A DNA stretch of 64,000 bases from Chinchilla lanigera (taxonomy: Eukaryota > Chordata > Mammalia > Rodentia > Chinchillidae). The notes under the pieces are model-generated. The model saw only the letters and a list, made by a program, of their open reading frames with translations, was not told the origin of the DNA and ran no database searches. The position numbers and the translations under genes were made by a program. Shown one piece after another: positions 1-11,326 of this stretch. The stretch's first letter is position 1. Every line of letters starts with the position of its first letter. The stretch spans positions 10,268,523-10,332,522 of the forward strand of contig NW_004955463.1 of the NCBI RefSeq assembly GCF_000276665.1, written 5' to 3'.

Positions 1-2680
1 GTTTATTCTCAAGGATGCTTTGGGTCTATGAATAGCATCTACTGATCAAAAGCAACTTATTTATTGAAACACCCATGTAGCTGAGTTTCATGAAATGTGT
101 ACTGTTTTCTCATCAAAACCATGGTCTTGCCATGAAAACCTTCATAAATCATACTCCAAGAACAGCTCCTTAACTGCCTACTGTTTTCTTTTCAAATACC
201 TGTTGTTAATCTTCCTGACAGTTCTGACAGTCCTGTGCCCGCAGCTTTGAAATCCACATGTTGTAAGCAGCTTAAAACTTCGAGCCAAAGGAAAAAGAAT
301 AGACAGCCATGCTGGAGAAACCATCCAGCTTTCTCCTGTAAGTTGGTATCACAGGTAGGCAGAGCTCAAAGACGAACATTTCCTAAGGATTTAGAATTTT
401 TTCTTTATCAATGACATACTAATAATGTTCATTATTGATGATCATGATGGCAGAAGCTTGCATGCATTTAATACTTGGAATAGTCTACAAGGTAAATGTC
501 TTCTAAGCTGTCACAGATGAGGGACCTGGTATCCATGAGGCTGTAACACTCTCAGTGGGTGGCTGGGAAGTGGGAAAACAAGGAGTCCAGTCCAGACGTT
601 ACTAAATTTCTTCTTATTTCTCTTTTGCCTAGCTGATCTTCATTCGGTGTGCCTTGTCAACTTGAAGGGAACTGTGTCCCTTCGTTCGCTCATTGTTTAA
701 TGGAAATAGCACTGTAACACCAGCCTGAAACATCCCAGAGAGGTTCTGCCACAGACCACAGCTAAACATCACCTTACTCACAGAAGCAGGCTGCTGAGAC
801 TCTGTGGTCTGTGCTCCAGCCTTCGCAAAAGCCAATTCAAAGATAGGCTCCAAGCTTGCTCTGTGAGGCAGGTGGAATGCCCTTCTTCACATCGTAGGCT
901 TGTGCTGAACCCAGAAACTTTCCTCTGTGTTCTCATTCAACTTATAACTAGTACCTGAAAAGAGAGAAATCAGAGCCCCCCGCTCTGAGCCATAGTAAAC
1001 AAGCTACCAAGGAGCACCGTGTACTGGGGTTGTTGTCCAGAGTTCCTTCTAAACTTAAGGCTGAGTCAGGCAAGTTTAACTTTAATTTTATTTATATTTG
1101 GGAAATAATGTGCTAGTTTGTAGGAAAACTCGGCATTGCCATACTTTGCGGACCTGAGATGCGTTCTTCTCCAGAGCAGGGTGAGCTCCCAGGAAGTATG
1201 GCAAAAGCATGGCTCTCAGTGGAGTCAGACCTGAGTGGTAGGGAAGCCTCAATGACTCTCCTCCTGCGTCAGCCCCACGGCCTCTTTCTGTCTCCTGACA
1301 CACCCTGCCACTTCATGACTGCCTCTAAGATTCTAGAAAATTTACAAAAGGGAAGGGGCCAATATATGGGGGGGATGAAAAAGAATGAAGATGTGTTACA
1401 TACAGGTACCAACCCCCCCAAACCCCCATTATCACTATGTACCACAAACATGTACTAATACAAAAAGACTGCGTCCACTCACTGGAGCGGGCCCTCATTT
1501 CACCCAGTTCTTAGACCCAGGCTCCTTTCCTCAGAGACTCTGTCTTCGGCTCCTCCGAGATAGCTTCCTCACCCTCCTTGTTCCCCTTGTTGTTTTCCAT
1601 TTCTCTGTAGCACTTGCCTGTTTCTTGCTTTATATAAATTTTGTTCATCTGTCTTTCCCCATGAGCCCTAGAAGGCCAGGGACCATTTTAAAAGGTTTAA
1701 TTTTAAACTTACCTAATTGATGCATAATATTTGTATATGTTTGGGAGATACAACGTGGAGTTTTAATTCACACATACTTTGGCTGGTGATTGACTTGGTG
1801 TAATCAGCACACCTATGACCTTAGACTTTTATCATTTCTTCATGGCAAGGACCCCCTTTTTAATGTTTTATCCCTAGTGAGTGTGCTATACAATTAGTAT
1901 GAAAAGAAGTGAATGAGTGAGTGCTCATGTTTCACATTTTGTCCTGTTTTGCTCATTTTGTTCTTCTTAAAGGATAGATACGTAATGATATTTAATAATA
2001 TCTAAGCATGGAATGATTATTCACTCTTCTGATGTCAGTCCTACCAAAACTTCTCTAATCTTCATCAACGAGGTCTCCCTCAGTTAGTATTCAACTAGGT
2101 CTTTGCTCAGCACTTACTAAAGTACAATGCATCTCTCCTCACTGTATACCCAGACCTGGGTTCCTTTCCAAGCAGGCCTGAGACAAAGGTCTGGGTGCAG
2201 ATGACCTGTTTGCTAGGTGATTCTGGAGAACAGAGCTAAAGGGATTCAGAAAGAAAGGGCTTAGGGATGTGGGCAGGGAAGGAGGAAAGGTCAAGGTGGA
2301 AGCATGAATGAAAGCTTGCCTGGGAATAAGGACCTGCATCTGCTGGGGTTTCCTAGAGCCTACAGATGGCTCCCAGAATTGTCTACGTTTATCCAGCAGT
2401 TTCTGTCTTCAATATGTCAAGGGTCTTTCACCTGATGATAACTCCCACACATTTTCCAGCTTCACACGAGCAAGGATGATGTCCGCTTTGGGTGAGGTCC
2501 AGTGTCACAAGAGGGGACGCACTCTTGAAGGAGAAACAGGCAGTGCACAGAGAATTAGGAAATGAGAACACCTGGAACTCCTCAGGCAGCCCTGGTGGGA
2601 CTGAAGGTGAGACCACAGAGTTACAAACAATGCTCCTGTGGTAGTATGACAGCCTTGCCTTATTCATCGGCTTGTTTCTA
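1..2680. other. Non-coding stretch, no gene recognised
   Basis: No exon, RNA gene or well-conserved repeat could be supported. The open frames here are under about 110 codons, overlap each other on both strands and show no known domain. A short segment near 1364-1470 resembles one near 31660-31960 and is listed separately. The rest looks like unique or heavily decayed mammalian intergenic or intronic DNA. Confidence 0.6.
1364..1470 (+). repeat. Unclassified interspersed repeat, copy 1
   Basis: This segment has a G-run, then a GATGAAAAAGAATGAAGATG-like part, then CATTATCACTATGTACCACA followed by AACATGTACTAATACAAAAA. A very similar order (G-run, A/G-rich part, CATGTATCA, CATTATGTACTATAAACATG, TACCAATAAGACAATAAAAA) occurs at about 31840-31960. 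The A-rich end suggests a retroelement 3' end. The family is not recognised. Confidence 0.35.
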
Positions 2681-2683
2681 GAC

Positions 2684-2752
2684 CCTAGAAGCCAAGCATA
2701 GTGCCTGGCAAGCAGTGGACCTTCAACTAATGTCTATTGAACAGACACCAGA
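2684..2752 (+). repeat. MIR/L2-type 3' end fragment
   Basis: The string AGTGCCTGGCAAGCAGTGGA followed by CTAATGTCTATTGAAC matches the shared MIR/L2 3' end, which in consensus reads roughly 'gtgcctggcacatagtaggtgctcaataaatgtttgttgaa'. It is an ancient and diverged mammalian-wide repeat. Confidence 0.5.
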
Positions 2753-2937
2753 AAGAGGAGAATGATTTAATTATGCATTTTAGAAATAGGCTCAGATTTA
2801 TATCCTGTTTCAAGTTACAATGCCTCTGTAGGCCTTGGTTCTCTTATTTGAAAATGGAAATGGATTAGCAACTATTTTTATTTATTTTATTTTTCAGTAC
2901 CTGTGTATATATTTTAAGAAATACTAAAAATACTTTT

Positions 2938-3050
2938 AGGGCTGGGGACAAGCCTTAGTTATAGAGCTCTCACCTAGCATGTGTGAAGCCCTGGGTTTGA
3001 TCCCCTTCACTGCAAAACAAGCAAATAAGCAAATATTAAAAAAAAAATTC
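2938..3050 (+). mobile_element. ID-type tRNA-derived SINE, diverged
   Basis: It starts GGGCTGGGGACAAGCCTTAG and contains the tRNA-like B-box region CCTGGGTTTGATCCCC. It ends in an A-rich tail of repeated CAAATAAG units followed by a run of A. The body differs clearly from the young copies elsewhere in the window (no CAGGCGC block), so this is an older subfamily. ID SINEs are Pol III retroposons moved by L1 machinery. Confidence 0.75.
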
Positions 3051-3284
3051 AGGAGTGACATTTGACAGTCCCCTGTGAGCCCCGTCCATGTCTGCTGAGG
3101 GAAAGTTATCATGTATTTATCATTAGTTCTTTGGCTTCAGTGGCATATCCTGAGATGTGTGTAAAACAGTTATCTCCTTGAATCTGCATGTGTCTAGTGA
3201 CCATCAATGCATGGGGGGTGGCAAAAATGATCTGTAAATAATACTGCAGAGTATCAAAAAGCAATATATAATTCTGTTCGATTT

Positions 3285-3510
3285 TTTTTTTTTTTTTTTT
3301 TTTTTTTGTACTAGGAATCGAATTCATGACCTTGCGCTTGCCAGGCAGGCGCTGTGCTATGGATCTTTATCTTAAGACTTACTAGTGATNNNNNNNNNNN
3401 NNNNNNNNNNNNNNNNNNNNNNNNNNNNNNNNNNNNNNNNNNNNNNNNNNNNNNNNNNNNNNNNNNNNNNNNNNNNNNNNNNNNNNNNNCTGAGCTAAAT
3501 CCCCAGCCCC
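3285..3510 (-). mobile_element. Young ID-type SINE interrupted by assembly gap
   Basis: Read on the minus strand, the element starts GGGGCTGGGGATTTAGCTCA and ends in a T-run (A tail on its own strand) at about 3285-3307. Both sides carry AATTCTGTTCGATTT (3270-3284 and 3511-3525), a perfect 15-bp target-site duplication, so one insertion spans the gap. Between the normal SINE halves lie about 30 bases of non-SINE sequence (3358-3389) and 100 N. Either another element sits inside the SINE or the sequence beside the gap is misassembled. Confidence 0.8.
3390..3489. other. Assembly gap (100 N)
   Basis: Exactly 100 consecutive N, a common placeholder for a gap of unknown size. It lies inside a SINE copy. 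Confidence 0.98.
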
Positions 3511-3525
3511 AATTCTGTTCGATTT

Positions 3526-5462
3526 GTTTGGGAAAATGGTCTGTTTTCAAGTTGCTGTGCATGATTACAACCAACTTAGGAGATAAACTGAAGGGGTTGC
3601 CTACCTGGGATGTGCCCTGCACATTTCACAAATGATTGTGGGATTAAGGACACAATGAACCATGTCAGCTTCTAGGCACATTTTTTATTTTGTGAAGTCA
3701 GAAAAGAAAATCTCATTTCACATCAAAGAATTTTCTAGAAGAGGCTATGTCTTTTTGATCAAATTGAATCAACAGAGCGACTGGTGTAAGGTGAGGTTTA
3801 TTTACTCCAATCAATATACAGTAATTATTACATTCACACCATGTTTGAGAGCTGGCTGAAGTGCACTGACCGGCTGACCTTGTCCTCTGAAAAGAAGCAG
3901 GTTACAGACACAGTCACGGGGTATCCGAGCTGTGGTCTGGAGCTGAGTGGTGGGGAGACAAGGATGGACAGGAGGAGGTCACAGCAGAAGGCTGGCGTAG
4001 CCAGCTAACCACAGGAAGTCCTGCTGTGTTCCAGCCAGAGACAGAACCTAGGAAGGGTTTGTATGAAAAGTCTTTGGTCATTCCTTCCACAGAATTTGAA
4101 AACACAGTGCTGATTCCCTCTCCCACGCACCCTACCCTCTGGATGAAGCTTCTGCTGCAGGGTAGGAGTGGGGAGGTGGAGCACAGAACATGCGTATTTA
4201 AAATTTTCTGTTTTTATTGAATCTTTTCTGATGTGTATCTCTCAGAAACCTGTTATTATCATCACTCGCTTTCAAAATGCACATGCACTCTGTTTTCTCC
4301 CACAAACATTTTGAATAAACACAACCAAACTGCCAGAAGGCTTTATTCCCTGAAGCGCTCCTTGCATACAAAGCTTGGCTCTCTTCCAGTCCCATTTGTT
4401 AAGGTCTCCTTCAGCTCTGCCACTTCTCTCCCTAACGTGTAATCTGCTTTCACCAGAAGCAGGAACCTGATGAGTCTTAGAGGCTCCACAATTGGAATAC
4501 CATCCCCTCATTTCCTCTTCCCTTCTTTAAGTCTGTCAAATGCCCACCGATATACACTGGCAGTGGAAGAAAAATAGAGCGCTGTTCAATATTCCACACA
4601 TTGTCGTACATATGCAGTATTGGCATTTTGCATGTTAATATCTGACACTGTTTTTTAATTTGTGCTAAACTGCCAGCTCATTTGCATCATCTCTCTGTGA
4701 TCTCCCACCTGTGCAGCAGTTTAGGGGGAAAACGATCATTTATGTTCGTCTAAAACTTAACTTGCTAGCAGATCCTCGTCCAAGCAGAGCTTGTTTATTT
4801 TCCAAACGTTCTTTAGATTTTGCACTGTGTTTGTGGTCTGAATAGCCAGAGCACTGTTTGTCATCTCTGGAAATCAAGAGAAGTTTTGCAAGGCTCATAC
4901 CTGGGCTAAGCTGAGCAGCTTGATAGTGCTCACAGTGTGGCTTGTTGATTTATGCACTGTCTGGTCCATCCTATCTCAATGTCAAGGCCACTGTGATAAG
5001 AAAGCTACATGAATAGTGAAATTTGAGAACGAAGGTTTAACCTCAGGTTTAAGTTTACCACAGGAAAGAGGGGGAGAGGAAATATAGTACTTTTCATATA
5101 GAGACCACAAAATCAGCTTTCAACAATGCTGACAAATAGGAAGCTTCTCTGTTATAAAATCTAGGTACCTTTTCCAAATCTGTTGATGGTTCTTATAATC
5201 AAAGAACCCATAACCTAGGGAGGGAAACAATGCCTTATAAATTCCTGAAGAATTGAGCATTACCTTAGTCATTACTTTTCTGAATGATCTTAGAATGTAG
5301 GGTCCAGCACAGGAAGATGCTCATTTCAAAATAAATAGCATTGTTCAAAACCTATATACATGTACTATACAGCCAAATTACCATATTTGTTGTTTAATAT
5401 CTGTCCTTTCCAATAGTAAGATGAGTTTTATGATGGTAAGTATTTTAATCTGATATTTTGGC
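3526..5462. other. Non-coding stretch, no gene recognised
   Basis: No repeat or gene could be identified. The part at about 4600-5000 is free of recognisable repeats, is less AT-rich than its surroundings and includes an octamer-like ATTTGCAT near 4680. It could be conserved non-coding DNA, but this needs alignment to other mammals. Confidence 0.4.
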
Positions 5463-5470
5463 TAACTGAT

Positions 5471-5618
5471 TTTTTTTAACTGTTTTTTTGTTTTGCTTTG
5501 TTTTGTTTTTGAGACAGAGTCTTACAACATAGCTCAGGCTGGCCTTGGAACTCATGGTGATCTCCTGCCTCAACCTCCCAAGCTCTGGAATTACAGGGGT
5601 GCACCACCACGCCCAGTA
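5471..5618 (-). mobile_element. B1-type SINE (7SL-derived monomer)
   Basis: The minus strand reads GGGCGTGGTGGTGCACCCCT, then GTAATTCCAGAGCTTGGGAG, then GGCCAGCCTGAGC, and ends with the typical GTCTCAAAAACAAAAC tail. This is the B1 layout derived from 7SL RNA, in monomer form. TAACTGAT flanks both ends (5463-5470 and 5619-5626) as the target-site duplication. Confidence 0.88.
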
Positions 5619-5639
5619 TAACTGATGAGTTTTAAGCAT

Positions 5640-5690
5640 CTGGAATGGTGCCTAGGACATAATAAATGCTCAGTAAATATTAAATGAACA
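5640..5690 (+). repeat. MIR/L2-type 3' end fragment
   Basis: GGTGCCTAGGACATAATAAA followed by TGCTCAGTAAATATTAAATG matches the shared MIR/L2 3' end. It is short and diverged, just beyond the B1 insertion. Confidence 0.5.
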
Positions 5691-5806
5691 TTTAGCTGAA
5701 AATCTCTGCTCATTTGGGGAGTCAGAGTAAACACAATAATTTTGGAAATCTGTCTTTAGTCTTTGAAATTTCACAAAGTAGACACTTTAAAAAAGTGGAA
5801 GGAAAC

Positions 5807-5890
5807 GGCTGGGGATATAGCTCAGTGGCTCAAGTGCCTGCCTAGGAAGTGCAAGGCTTTGAGTTTGATTCCCAGTACTCCCCCAGAAAA
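5807..5890 (+). mobile_element. ID-type SINE, intermediate age
   Basis: It starts GGCTGGGGATATAGCTCAGT with an intact A box (TAGCTCAGTGG). The B-box region is GAGTTTGATTCCCAG, and a short A-rich end follows. The central GTGCCTGCCTAGGAAGTGCA block is closer to classical ID sequence than in the young copies. Confidence 0.85.
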
Positions 5891-8800
5891 TGGTAGTAGA
5901 GGTAATGCTGTCTTTTACGGATGCTTCAAAAGTTCAAAATAAAAACACATATGTGTTTGATCAAAATTTTTAGTAAGAAAAGGTTCTTAACACAAAAACA
6001 AATATGAAGAAAGTAAACTAATGATTGGCATTCTTCAGAGAGGACTGAAATGAAAGCCACTGACCAGCGTTCATGTCCTGGCAAGTAGCCAAGACCTCCT
6101 GGCTCAGAGAACTGTAGCTGCAAGGACTGCTTGAACTGAAGCAGTTTCCACAAAGATAGCCAAGCTTTAAGGAGACACTGGATTCCAGATGAGAGAATTC
6201 TATGGCTGCAGAAGCAGTGCTTTAAAGGGAATTTGAGAAATCATCTGGTCCAGTAACTTCAGGGGAGTGAAACACTGAATCAAGCAGCTTTGCTGGGTAG
6301 TTTCCAGTTGATCTGATTCCTCCTGAGTGAACGCTGTGATGCTCCCGGTGCATAGAAGAAGCTTCCAGCTGGCCTTGTTGCAAATTCCCGTTTCCATCTC
6401 ATTTTCCCCCTGAAGCCTGACATCTGAAGAACAAATTCAGAAAACAGCTAGTGATTGTCTCTTTCTCATCGCTGACTGCTTTTCAGAAAATATTTTTCTA
6501 CAACTTGTGTGGATAATTTTAGGAACAATCCAGTAGTAATTTAGAGCACATAATACTTTCAGCCAAACAGTAGGTATTTGTGTATGTAAATACATTGCCT
6601 GAAATTAAAATACATAAATGTATATATTCAGGCTGGGTAGGGACCCTCTCCAAACCTGTGGGTGTATGGCATCTGCACCCTTCTTTGCCCACACAGCTGG
6701 GGCTTCTGGACTGCAGGCAGCAGTAGGCCCGAATCTCAAATTCGTTTTGCCAGACCATGCTGGTCACCATCAAACATGAACCTAAAGTTCTCCAGAAGTC
6801 ATGGCTCCTTCCTACTTTCTGAGAGCCAATTTTTGTGACTGCCAGTGTCCTGTCACATGGTTTAGAGGAATCAAGGACCACAGCAATTTGAATAATTAAG
6901 TTTGCTCTTTATTCTTTTATTTCTCAAAGCCTGACCTGTGTCTCAGCTATGACGTAGAGACCTGTTCTGGTCCTGGGCTTGGTTGGTAACTCATGACAGA
7001 ATCCAGACCTAAAGACAGGCAGCAGGGGACTCATTTCAGATTTTCCTTCTAACACAGAGACGGTGATAATGATACTGACTTTTTAAAAATCTATAAAAGT
7101 GTCCAAGGAGTATCTCAGCATAACTGCATTTTAGGGATGACTTGCTTTCTCTGCATTTTTTTTTCATGAAGATGAGTGGTAACAGAATAGTGAAAAGCCA
7201 ATACGAAGAAGTTTTTAAGTAGTGGAAAGAAATATTGTAAGTGGTATATTGTTCAACTTTCTAGAATATCTTTTTTCAAGGTTTTGTTTCTTGGGTCTAT
7301 TGATTTTTCTGAAGTGATTTTACAAAAGAAAAAATGTGTCCATTCTACAATCAATCTTTTCATTTCCCTTTACAACTACCAGACTTTTTTTAAAAAAGAT
7401 TTTTTGGTATTTTTCAGAATGATGATATTTTCCCCTTAGTTTGTGCTACAAAAAATAGGGAAAGTTATTGATATACAGTTGTGATAGACCCATCAAGCCA
7501 GTCATGGTGGCATATAGCTGTAATTCCAGGACTCTGGCTATAGGTTCTATTCCCAATAGCCTCCTTCCTGGTGCACACACAGAAGAAAAAAATAAAGAAC
7601 CATCAGCACTGCTGTTATCAGTACAACATATGTCAAATTTGTTCTGTGCCACACTACTTGTTATGAAAAAGCATTCTTTTTATATAGATCACCAAATATT
7701 TTCCTTATTAATGTTGGTGAGTACTAAGACATGGCAAAAATATCATTGGAGTAAATATGACTGACATAATACTGGCATAGAAAATGTTGTTTCGTTTATT
7801 TTAGTTTCAACTTAAACTTATTTCTGAAGGACTAGTTTATGAAGGAACACAACGCCTGTAAAGGTGGTTGTTCTGAAATATTCATCCAATGGTGCTTACT
7901 ACTTTTTTAAAAATCAGTTTTAATATTAATGTGACAGATACAAAAGTGAAAGATCATTTATTCATTGAATAACCTCAAAGAGGAGCAAAAACAAATTCAG
8001 GCCACAATGTATTTGCTTACCAGATCTTATATTCCATGTAAGATCATTTAATTGTCCTCAGGGATGAAGAGAGTTTACTGAGATTTCTTTAAAGGGTTTG
8101 ATAGAAGGTAAAGTTTATTAGCATCTCATAATAAACAGCTAGGAAGTGTGTTCATTTTCTGCCTCTAACTTCCTATTTTTCCCCTTCAGGCAATATCCAA
8201 ACATCATGTAAAACCATCACTGAGTTTTAAAAATGAAATGTCCAAACATATTTTTTTTTACTTTGCTGCAGTTATTTAATTGTCTTTCTAATTAATTCCA
8301 TAGTCTGAAATAAATTATTGACTTACCAGACTCTCTTGTTTTCTGTGACAGCTTCAGCAATAAACAAGCCATTAACAATTCATAATGAGCAGGATATATT
8401 TGTTTTTTCCATGTATTAATTTGGTTCCCCATTAGAGAGAGTCTTTGACTCTTCTCTATTCTGTCTACTCATCTTGGAAAAGACTGACAGACTGTTGGGT
8501 TTTATATGTTCGATAAAGAGTTTAAGAGAAATAAAACCTCTATTTTGGTATCCAACAATTTATGCAGAGATAACTTATTGAAGTTTTCCTTTGTCCTTTT
8601 TCTTATTTTTCCTACTTTGTAGAGGAATTGCAGCATTCTACACATAGACTGCAACATTCTTGATCTGAGCTCCTTATCAATACTCAGTAAATGTTCTAGC
8701 CAAGAGTCAAACTGATTTTCTAAGAAATAAGTCTAGTCTATGTGTAAACACGGATCACACAATTCTTGGCAAAATGTGTCTTATGATACAATCTAGAAAG

Positions 8801-9229
8801 ATAGATGAGTAGAACTCTGCTAGTAGACATTACTAATGGAAAGAAAAGTGTGGGCAAAGAGAAAGTTGAGGAAAAACACCAATAGAATGACCAGTAGTGT
8901 GGAGTAAAATCAAGTCCTAATGCAGAAAATTCTTCTTGGGGTAGAAGTACAGGAGCAATTGGTAGATAAAATGAATGATTTTGTGAGGGAATCAGAATGG
9001 CTTGTTGAGTTTGGAATGGAGGCAGTGGTAAACAGTTTTTGGAATTTATGCAGAAAGAGTAATCTCACAAATAGCGCTTGTCTAGTATAAGTTGGGGAAT
9101 TGCTACATAAATTGGGCAGATAACATTGCTTGAGAAGAATACTATCGCTTATATTTATATATTGCAGAAGAAAAAAAGGTGATGTTGATCAACTTTATTG
9201 TGAGGAAATTTGATAGGGTCAAGAGGAAA
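5891..9229. other. Non-coding stretch, no gene recognised
   Basis: No gene is supported. Around 7495-7590 a stretch with GTCATGGTGGCATATAGCTG and TAATTCCAGGACTC looks like a decayed B1-like fragment. The part at 8040-8420 is AT-rich, repeat-free and carries several TAATT/ATTA homeodomain-type cores, the kind of sequence often found conserved among mammals, but conservation cannot be judged here. Confidence 0.4.
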
Positions 9230-9350
9230 GGAAAAGCTTGTTGACTGGAGAAAGTACTTTGCAGATTAGTTGGACTTGAGTTCAAATTTCGATTCAGGTT
9301 TCAGTTTTTGTATTACATAATTAAGACTAATTTGTACCTCATTAAGTGAG
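9230..9350 (+). repeat. Possible MIR fragment
   Basis: The order of GTTGGACTTGAGTTCAAATT and a TTACATAATTAAG part resembles the MIR core (tRNA-like B-box region followed by the conserved core), but it is heavily diverged. Confidence 0.3.
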
Positions 9351-9354
9351 AAAA

Positions 9355-9440
9355 TGATACTGGGAATATAACTGAGTGGTAGAGCACTGGGCTTGCATGA
9401 GAAAGGCTCTGGTTTCACTTCCTAATTCTGTAAAAAACAC
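9355..9440 (+). mobile_element. ID-type SINE, old copy
   Basis: ACTGGGAATATAACTGAGTG, GGTAGAGCACTGGGCTTGCA and GGCTCTGGTTTCACTTCC follow the ID/tRNA-Ala layout with many substitutions, then an A-rich end. It is diverged well beyond the young subfamily. Confidence 0.7.
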
Positions 9441-9680
9441 AAAGAGACAGAGTGAATTTGTTACTTAATGTAGAGATTATTATATATTGCTTATTTAGTA
9501 AATCATATTAAATTCTTATAAATATCATTCATATGTTATGCATATACAATATATTTTAAAAACAGAACATGTTGTATATAATTAGCATGCATACCTATAT
9601 CATATAATAATAATGTACAACAAGTACATAAGTTATATATCATGTATTGGTATTTTAATATTATATGCATGTAATATCTT

Positions 9681-10052
9681 CAGAGTTTGCCAAAAATGTA
9701 TACACTTCAGGAAAAGAAAAACTTGTACAAATGTTTTAATACTAAATTTATTGAGACATCTTGACATTAATACAAGTTACCTTTGGCCTCTACAATTATG
9801 CACTGGTCAAAGTGGTGGTCAGTAGCTTCCAGGCTTTTATTAGTATGGAAAACTGCTGCTTAGGTAACCTTGTTCACTGAGATTTCTGCACATGCATTTT
9901 CAATTTTTTTTCTAAGGACCAGCAGTATAGTCAGTTTTCTGTGCTATATGATGTCCTTGAGGGTCTCCCATTTGAGGGTAACACCATCTATTGAAAAACA
10001 AATCATACACTTTTCCTTTTCTGAAGTAGGTATACATTTTTGGCAGACCCTG
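9681..10052 (-). mobile_element. Internally deleted mariner-type DNA transposon
   Basis: The ends form terminal inverted repeats: CAGAGTTTGCCAAAAATGTA TACACTTCAG on the left, and the reverse complement of CTGAAGTAGGTATACATTTT TGGCAGACCCTG on the right. A TA follows the right end, as mariner insertion predicts. On the minus strand the body translates to a broken frame resembling the C-terminal part of a mariner transposase: a WETLKDII-like segment, an LRKKIENACAEIS-like helix and a DHHFDQCI tail, with stop codons. At about 370 bp against roughly 1.3 kb for a full mariner, the N-terminal and catalytic parts are gone, so it is non-autonomous. A relative lies at 52975-53183 on the other strand. 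Family name not assigned. Confidence 0.75.
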
Positions 10053-10389
10053 TATTTATATTTTATATATTTTTCTCTAGTTACATTACATTATGCTATA
10101 AGAGATATTATAATTAAATACTTTGGTTGTTGAGCCTTTGGCTTAAATTCTTAAGAAAGAGTTGTGGTTCCACTATAATCAAAATTTGGTGCAGAATTTC
10201 AAGGACTGGTTAATTATTAGGGTGACAGAATCTATAGTATTTTACACATTTCTTTTTCAACTGTGTTTAAGCAAAGAAGTTTGCTTGCTTAGTTAAACAG
10301 GTATCTAGATTAGACATTCACCTAAACCCTAGTAGAGAGATTGGTTGAGTGGTTACTATTCTCTTCTCCTTTCTCCATCCATGTTCTTT
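10053..10389. other. Short non-coding stretch
   Basis: AT-rich sequence with nothing recognised. Confidence 0.5.
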
Positions 10390-10800
10390 GTAACCTAGCT
10401 TTGTAGCTCCTGCAGTGAAGAGGTGGAGTTTTTCTTTATCCTTTGATTGTAGATGCAGCTATGAGCTTTATTTTGACCAATAGCATGTTAGCAGATGTAA
10501 TGAAAGCTTGAGCTTCAGCAAGCACTTGGATATTTCCACTTCTCTTGCTCTTCTGCTTAGCCATGAGAATGAAGCAGGTCTGCTTGTTGGAGGATGGACT
10601 ATAAAGGCCAGAGCCAAGTCATAGCAGATCATCTAGATGAGGTCATCCCCACCCAGCTGGGACCCCAAGCAAGCTTCCAGCATAGGAGCCCAGATGAACC
10701 CTTACTCAGTTAGTAACACAAAGGAGATCTGAGCTAAGATTTGAGCTTATTATTTTAAGCCCCAGAATTACAGAAAGGTTTGTAGTGTAAGTGGTTGGTT
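10390..10800. repeat. Probable ancient LTR-like retroelement remnant
   Basis: The stretch has the flow of an ancient mammalian LTR-type repeat: GACCAATAGCATGTTAGCAG, GCTCTTCTGCTTAGCCATGA, and a late TATTATTTTAAGCCCCAGAA motif resembling the 'ttgttttaagccact' end seen in several old mammalian elements. The subfamily cannot be assigned by eye. Confidence 0.4.
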
Positions 10801-11149
10801 TGTTCCCATGTGTGTGAGATGCACAAATACCATTTAGCTTGGAAGTTCACTTCATAGACATTTAATTAGAGGTTCAGAACAAGTACCTAAAAATAAATAT
10901 AAATGGAATCTTTTCATTGCAAGACAAGTGGCTGAACTAACTGAAGATATGTAGTGAATACTAGGGGTTAGTTTTAAGTCTACAGCTTACTTCTTATGCC
11001 CTAGTCTCCTCTCGCTTACCTCTTGATTATCCCTCTACTCCAGTCAGAATCAACTGAACCAGGACAACTTTGACAGATCACTAGAGAGAATAGGATGACA
11101 TGTGTTATTGAAGAAAGGATGGAAAAAAGTAACCATATGGCATCTTAAT

Positions 11150-11290
11150 TAGGGGACAGCATAATATAATGGACATGGCAATGATACTAGAATAATATAC
11201 TTACATATTTAGATCCCTTGCAGCATTTTAGCTGTGCAGTGTTAGAGAGTTTATTCTCCTTTTGTATAACATGGAGATAATCTCTCTCTT
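11150..11290 (+). repeat. Possible MIR fragment
   Basis: GATCCCTTGCAGCATTTTAG, CTGTGCAGTGTTAGAGAGTT and CTTTTGTATAACATGGAGAT AAT follow the MIR order (core, then the 'cctcatctgtaaaatggggataat' part) with heavy divergence. Confidence 0.35.
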
Positions 11291-11300
11291 TTGCTCTCTT

Positions 11301-11326
11301 ACACACATACACACACACACACACAC
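11301..11326. repeat. (CA)n microsatellite
   Basis: A short, nearly pure run of AC dinucleotides with one T interruption. Confidence 0.9.

Noticed and set aside
5807..5890. tRNA gene
   Set aside because: The A and B boxes are present, but the sequence belongs to ID-type SINEs with an A-rich end and is not a foldable tRNA. The same holds for the other SINE copies.
6519..6881. 120-codon minus-strand reading frame
   Set aside because: No family resemblance, and length alone is within chance for 64 kb of open sequence.
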